From the NCBI GenBank assembly GCA_964628285.1, contig CAZVNP010000039.1:1-31204 (forward strand): a stretch of 31,204 nucleotides of DNA. Direction: 5' to 3'. This stretch comes from JAPLDP01 sp964628285. Its GTDB lineage: Bacteria > Bacteroidota > Bacteroidia > Bacteroidales > JAGONC01. The translations under genes and the position numbers were made by a program. The notes under the pieces are model-generated. The model saw nothing but the letters and a program-made list of their open reading frames with translations, made no database searches and was not told the DNA's origin. Below, piece by piece: positions 29,987-31,204 of the stretch (position 1 is its first letter; the number at the start of each line of letters is the position of its first letter).

Positions 29987-31204
29987 TCACTTTTTTCTTT
30001 TCACTGAAAATACTATCCCTGTCAGTAATAAGATCATAGTCGCTATGATAAGGATTATTGTACCGTTAGGATGTCCGTAAGGTGGCACCGGCGACGGATC
30101 GCCGATGCAGGCGAAGGCGGCCCAGAAACGGGGGTGGCTCCGGAAAGGATCGGCGGTTTTGAGAAAATCAAGACGTGCTCTTTTCAGCGCTTCAATTTTA
30201 GAGAAACCTTGTGCCAGATAAAGGTAAAATTTCCGGATAATCTCTTCGGTGCTTTTATCATAGACAGACCATCGTGTGGCCACAATGGCCGGGCAGCCGG
30301 CATAATAAAAACCACGCGCCATGCTCATGATGCCCTCACCCTTTATATATTTCCCTGTTCCTGTATTGCAGGCCGACAGCACTGCCAGATCGGCATTCAG
30401 GCTCATATTATAGATCTCGTAAGTGTTCAGATAACGATCCTGCGATGTGTCGGTGACAGAGGAGAAGATAAGTTTGGAAAACATCGGGTTGTCATCATCT
30501 ATCAGGCCATGCATGGCCAGGTGGAGGATCCTGTAATCACCGGCACAGGCAAGGAAACGGTCTTTGACGGCATCTTCGCCGGTGTAGGCCTTTCCACTGT
30601 AAAGCTTTGAAACACAGGAAACCTCATCACGGATGTAAGGAAGATACACCGATTCATCATTAGAAACCTTCTCTTTGGCGCCGGATGTGTCGACAGGTCC
30701 GGCGGATTTGTATTCAGGAGCAAAAGCAACCATATTGCCCAGAGGCATTCCTATGTGATGGCCTTTATTGCCAAACAGGAGGGTGGCGGAATAACCGTAG
30801 CCTATGGCATGGCTGTTCATCAGGAAGTTCAGGTCAGCATATCCGGCGGCGGAATCAGGTGGCGTTTCCGTCAGGATCTCGAAAGGAATATAGGAGAGCC
30901 TGCCGTCGGGAATGATAATGATATCTTTACCCTGCACCATATCATCGACAGGATCAATGAGGTCATTGTAAAGGTGGTACAATGACCCGGCGTAACGGCG
31001 GAACTCATCAGGTGTAAGGTGACCGGTACTTTCCGTATAAAGTGAAGCGATCACCTTGCTGAGATCATCGTTGAACCGTTGACCGGCAGGCATGATTTTA
31101 ACGGCTGTCCGGCCGTCATCGTTAAAGGCGAAGATGTAAAGGGTAGTGTCGGCGAGGACATATTCGATAACTGCTTCATTTTTTCCAATACTCTTAAGCA
31201 GGTC
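29987..31204 (-). CDS. Membrane-anchored CHAT-domain protease-like protein, 5' end outside the window
   Basis: The leftward frame is open to the end of the window: the 37 codons before the ATG at 31093 are sense and read like the start of a CHAT domain (ending YVLADTTLYIFAFNDDGRT), so this is a partial gene. The CHAT (caspase HetF-associated with TPRs) domain shows IIIIPDGRLSYIPFEIL, the catalytic histidine in LHLAMHG (codon 30509-30511), the catalytic cysteine in LSACNTG (codon 30368-30370) and a GEGIMSMARGFYYAGCPAIVATRW segment. A C-terminal hydrophobic anchor (about 20 residues) and KRKK tail follow. In relatives TPR repeats precede the CHAT domain; they would lie beyond the window. It is convergent, 17 bp away, with the putative anti-sigma gene. 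Confidence 0.88.
   Translation of the reverse strand, partial: DLLKSIGKNEAVIEYVLADTTLYIFAFNDDGRTAVKIMPAGQRFNDDLSKVIASLYTESTGHLTPDEFRRYAGSLYHLYNDLIDPVDDMVQGKDIIIIPDGRLSYIPFEILTETPPDSAAGYADLNFLMNSHAIGYGYSATLLFGNKGHHIGMPLGNMVAFAPEYKSAGPVDTSGAKEKVSNDESVYLPYIRDEVSCVSKLYSGKAYTGEDAVKDRFLACAGDYRILHLAMHGLIDDDNPMFSKLIFSSVTDTSQDRYLNTYEIYNMSLNADLAVLSACNTGTGKYIKGEGIMSMARGFYYAGCPAIVATRWSVYDKSTEEIIRKFYLYLAQGFSKIEALKRARLDFLKTADPFRSHPRFWAAFACIGDPSPVPPYGHPNGTIILIIATMILLLTGIVFSVKRKK

Noticed and set aside
1..31204. tRNA, rRNA, riboswitch or insertion sequence
   Set aside because: Reading the gaps gave no cloverleaf-like segment, rRNA-like stretch, recognisable riboswitch core, transposase or terminal inverted repeats with a coding frame. 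A covariance-model search was not possible here, so small RNAs cannot be excluded.

Overview
The window reads as chromosomal DNA of an anaerobic or fermentative member of the Bacteroidota, probably Bacteroidales-like. The evidence is the gene set. It includes two proteins with type IX secretion (T9SS) C-terminal sorting tails, a TonB receptor with an N-terminal carboxypeptidase-regulatory-like domain, an OmpA protein with thrombospondin type 3 repeats, PCMD-domain proteins, a DUF4783-nadC-rlmH neighbourhood, weak Shine-Dalgarno sites and several TAnnTTTG (Bacteroidetes-type -7) octamers upstream of starts. No rRNA, tRNA, CRISPR array, integrase or transposase was seen.

Layout. (1) 1-3.1 kb: the end of a flippase-like membrane protein, then a leftward run DUF4783-nadC-gpsA, and rightward rlmH. 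(2) 3.1-4.4 kb: a secreted T9SS cargo gene set between repeat-rich intergenic DNA. (3) 4.4-8.9 kb: leftward pckA and ppdK, two enzymes at the PEP/pyruvate/oxaloacetate node. (4) 9.4-11.9 kb: a Tat-exported DUF362 protein coupled to a large membrane polyferredoxin that looks like a NapH-NapG fusion. (5) 12.1-17.5 kb: a dihydroorotate-dehydrogenase-like flavoprotein divergent from a full-length pyruvate:ferredoxin oxidoreductase (nifJ), followed by a small membrane-anchored haem-binding protein. (6) 17.5-23.5 kb: a leftward run sppA - PCMD/T9SS protein - TonB receptor - second PCMD protein. (7) 23.6-24.7 kb: folK and a deoxynucleoside kinase. (8) 24.8-28.4 kb: two envelope genes, a TPR/OmpA-like lipoprotein and an OmpA protein with seven 27-residue repeats. 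(9) 28.6 kb to the end: an ECF-type sigma factor overlapping a one-span TPR protein (likely anti-sigma), convergent with a membrane-anchored CHAT-domain protease-like protein that runs off the window.

How the genes fit together. PFOR, PPDK, PEPCK, the polyferredoxin and the DHODH-like flavoprotein suggest a ferredoxin-centred anaerobic central metabolism. The 17.5-28.4 kb part is envelope biology: nutrient uptake, secretion and peptidoglycan anchoring. The sigma/TPR/CHAT cluster looks like a membrane signalling module and is the best candidate for an undescribed system.

The intergenic DNA is unusually structured. Several gaps hold short arrays with strict 7-, 8- or about 10-nucleotide periods, often starting within a few bases of a stop codon. 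There are also a 23-bp perfect hairpin after ppdK, a 29-bp-arm inverted repeat between convergent genes, and inverted copies of a 29-nt palindromic element on both sides of the T9SS cargo gene.
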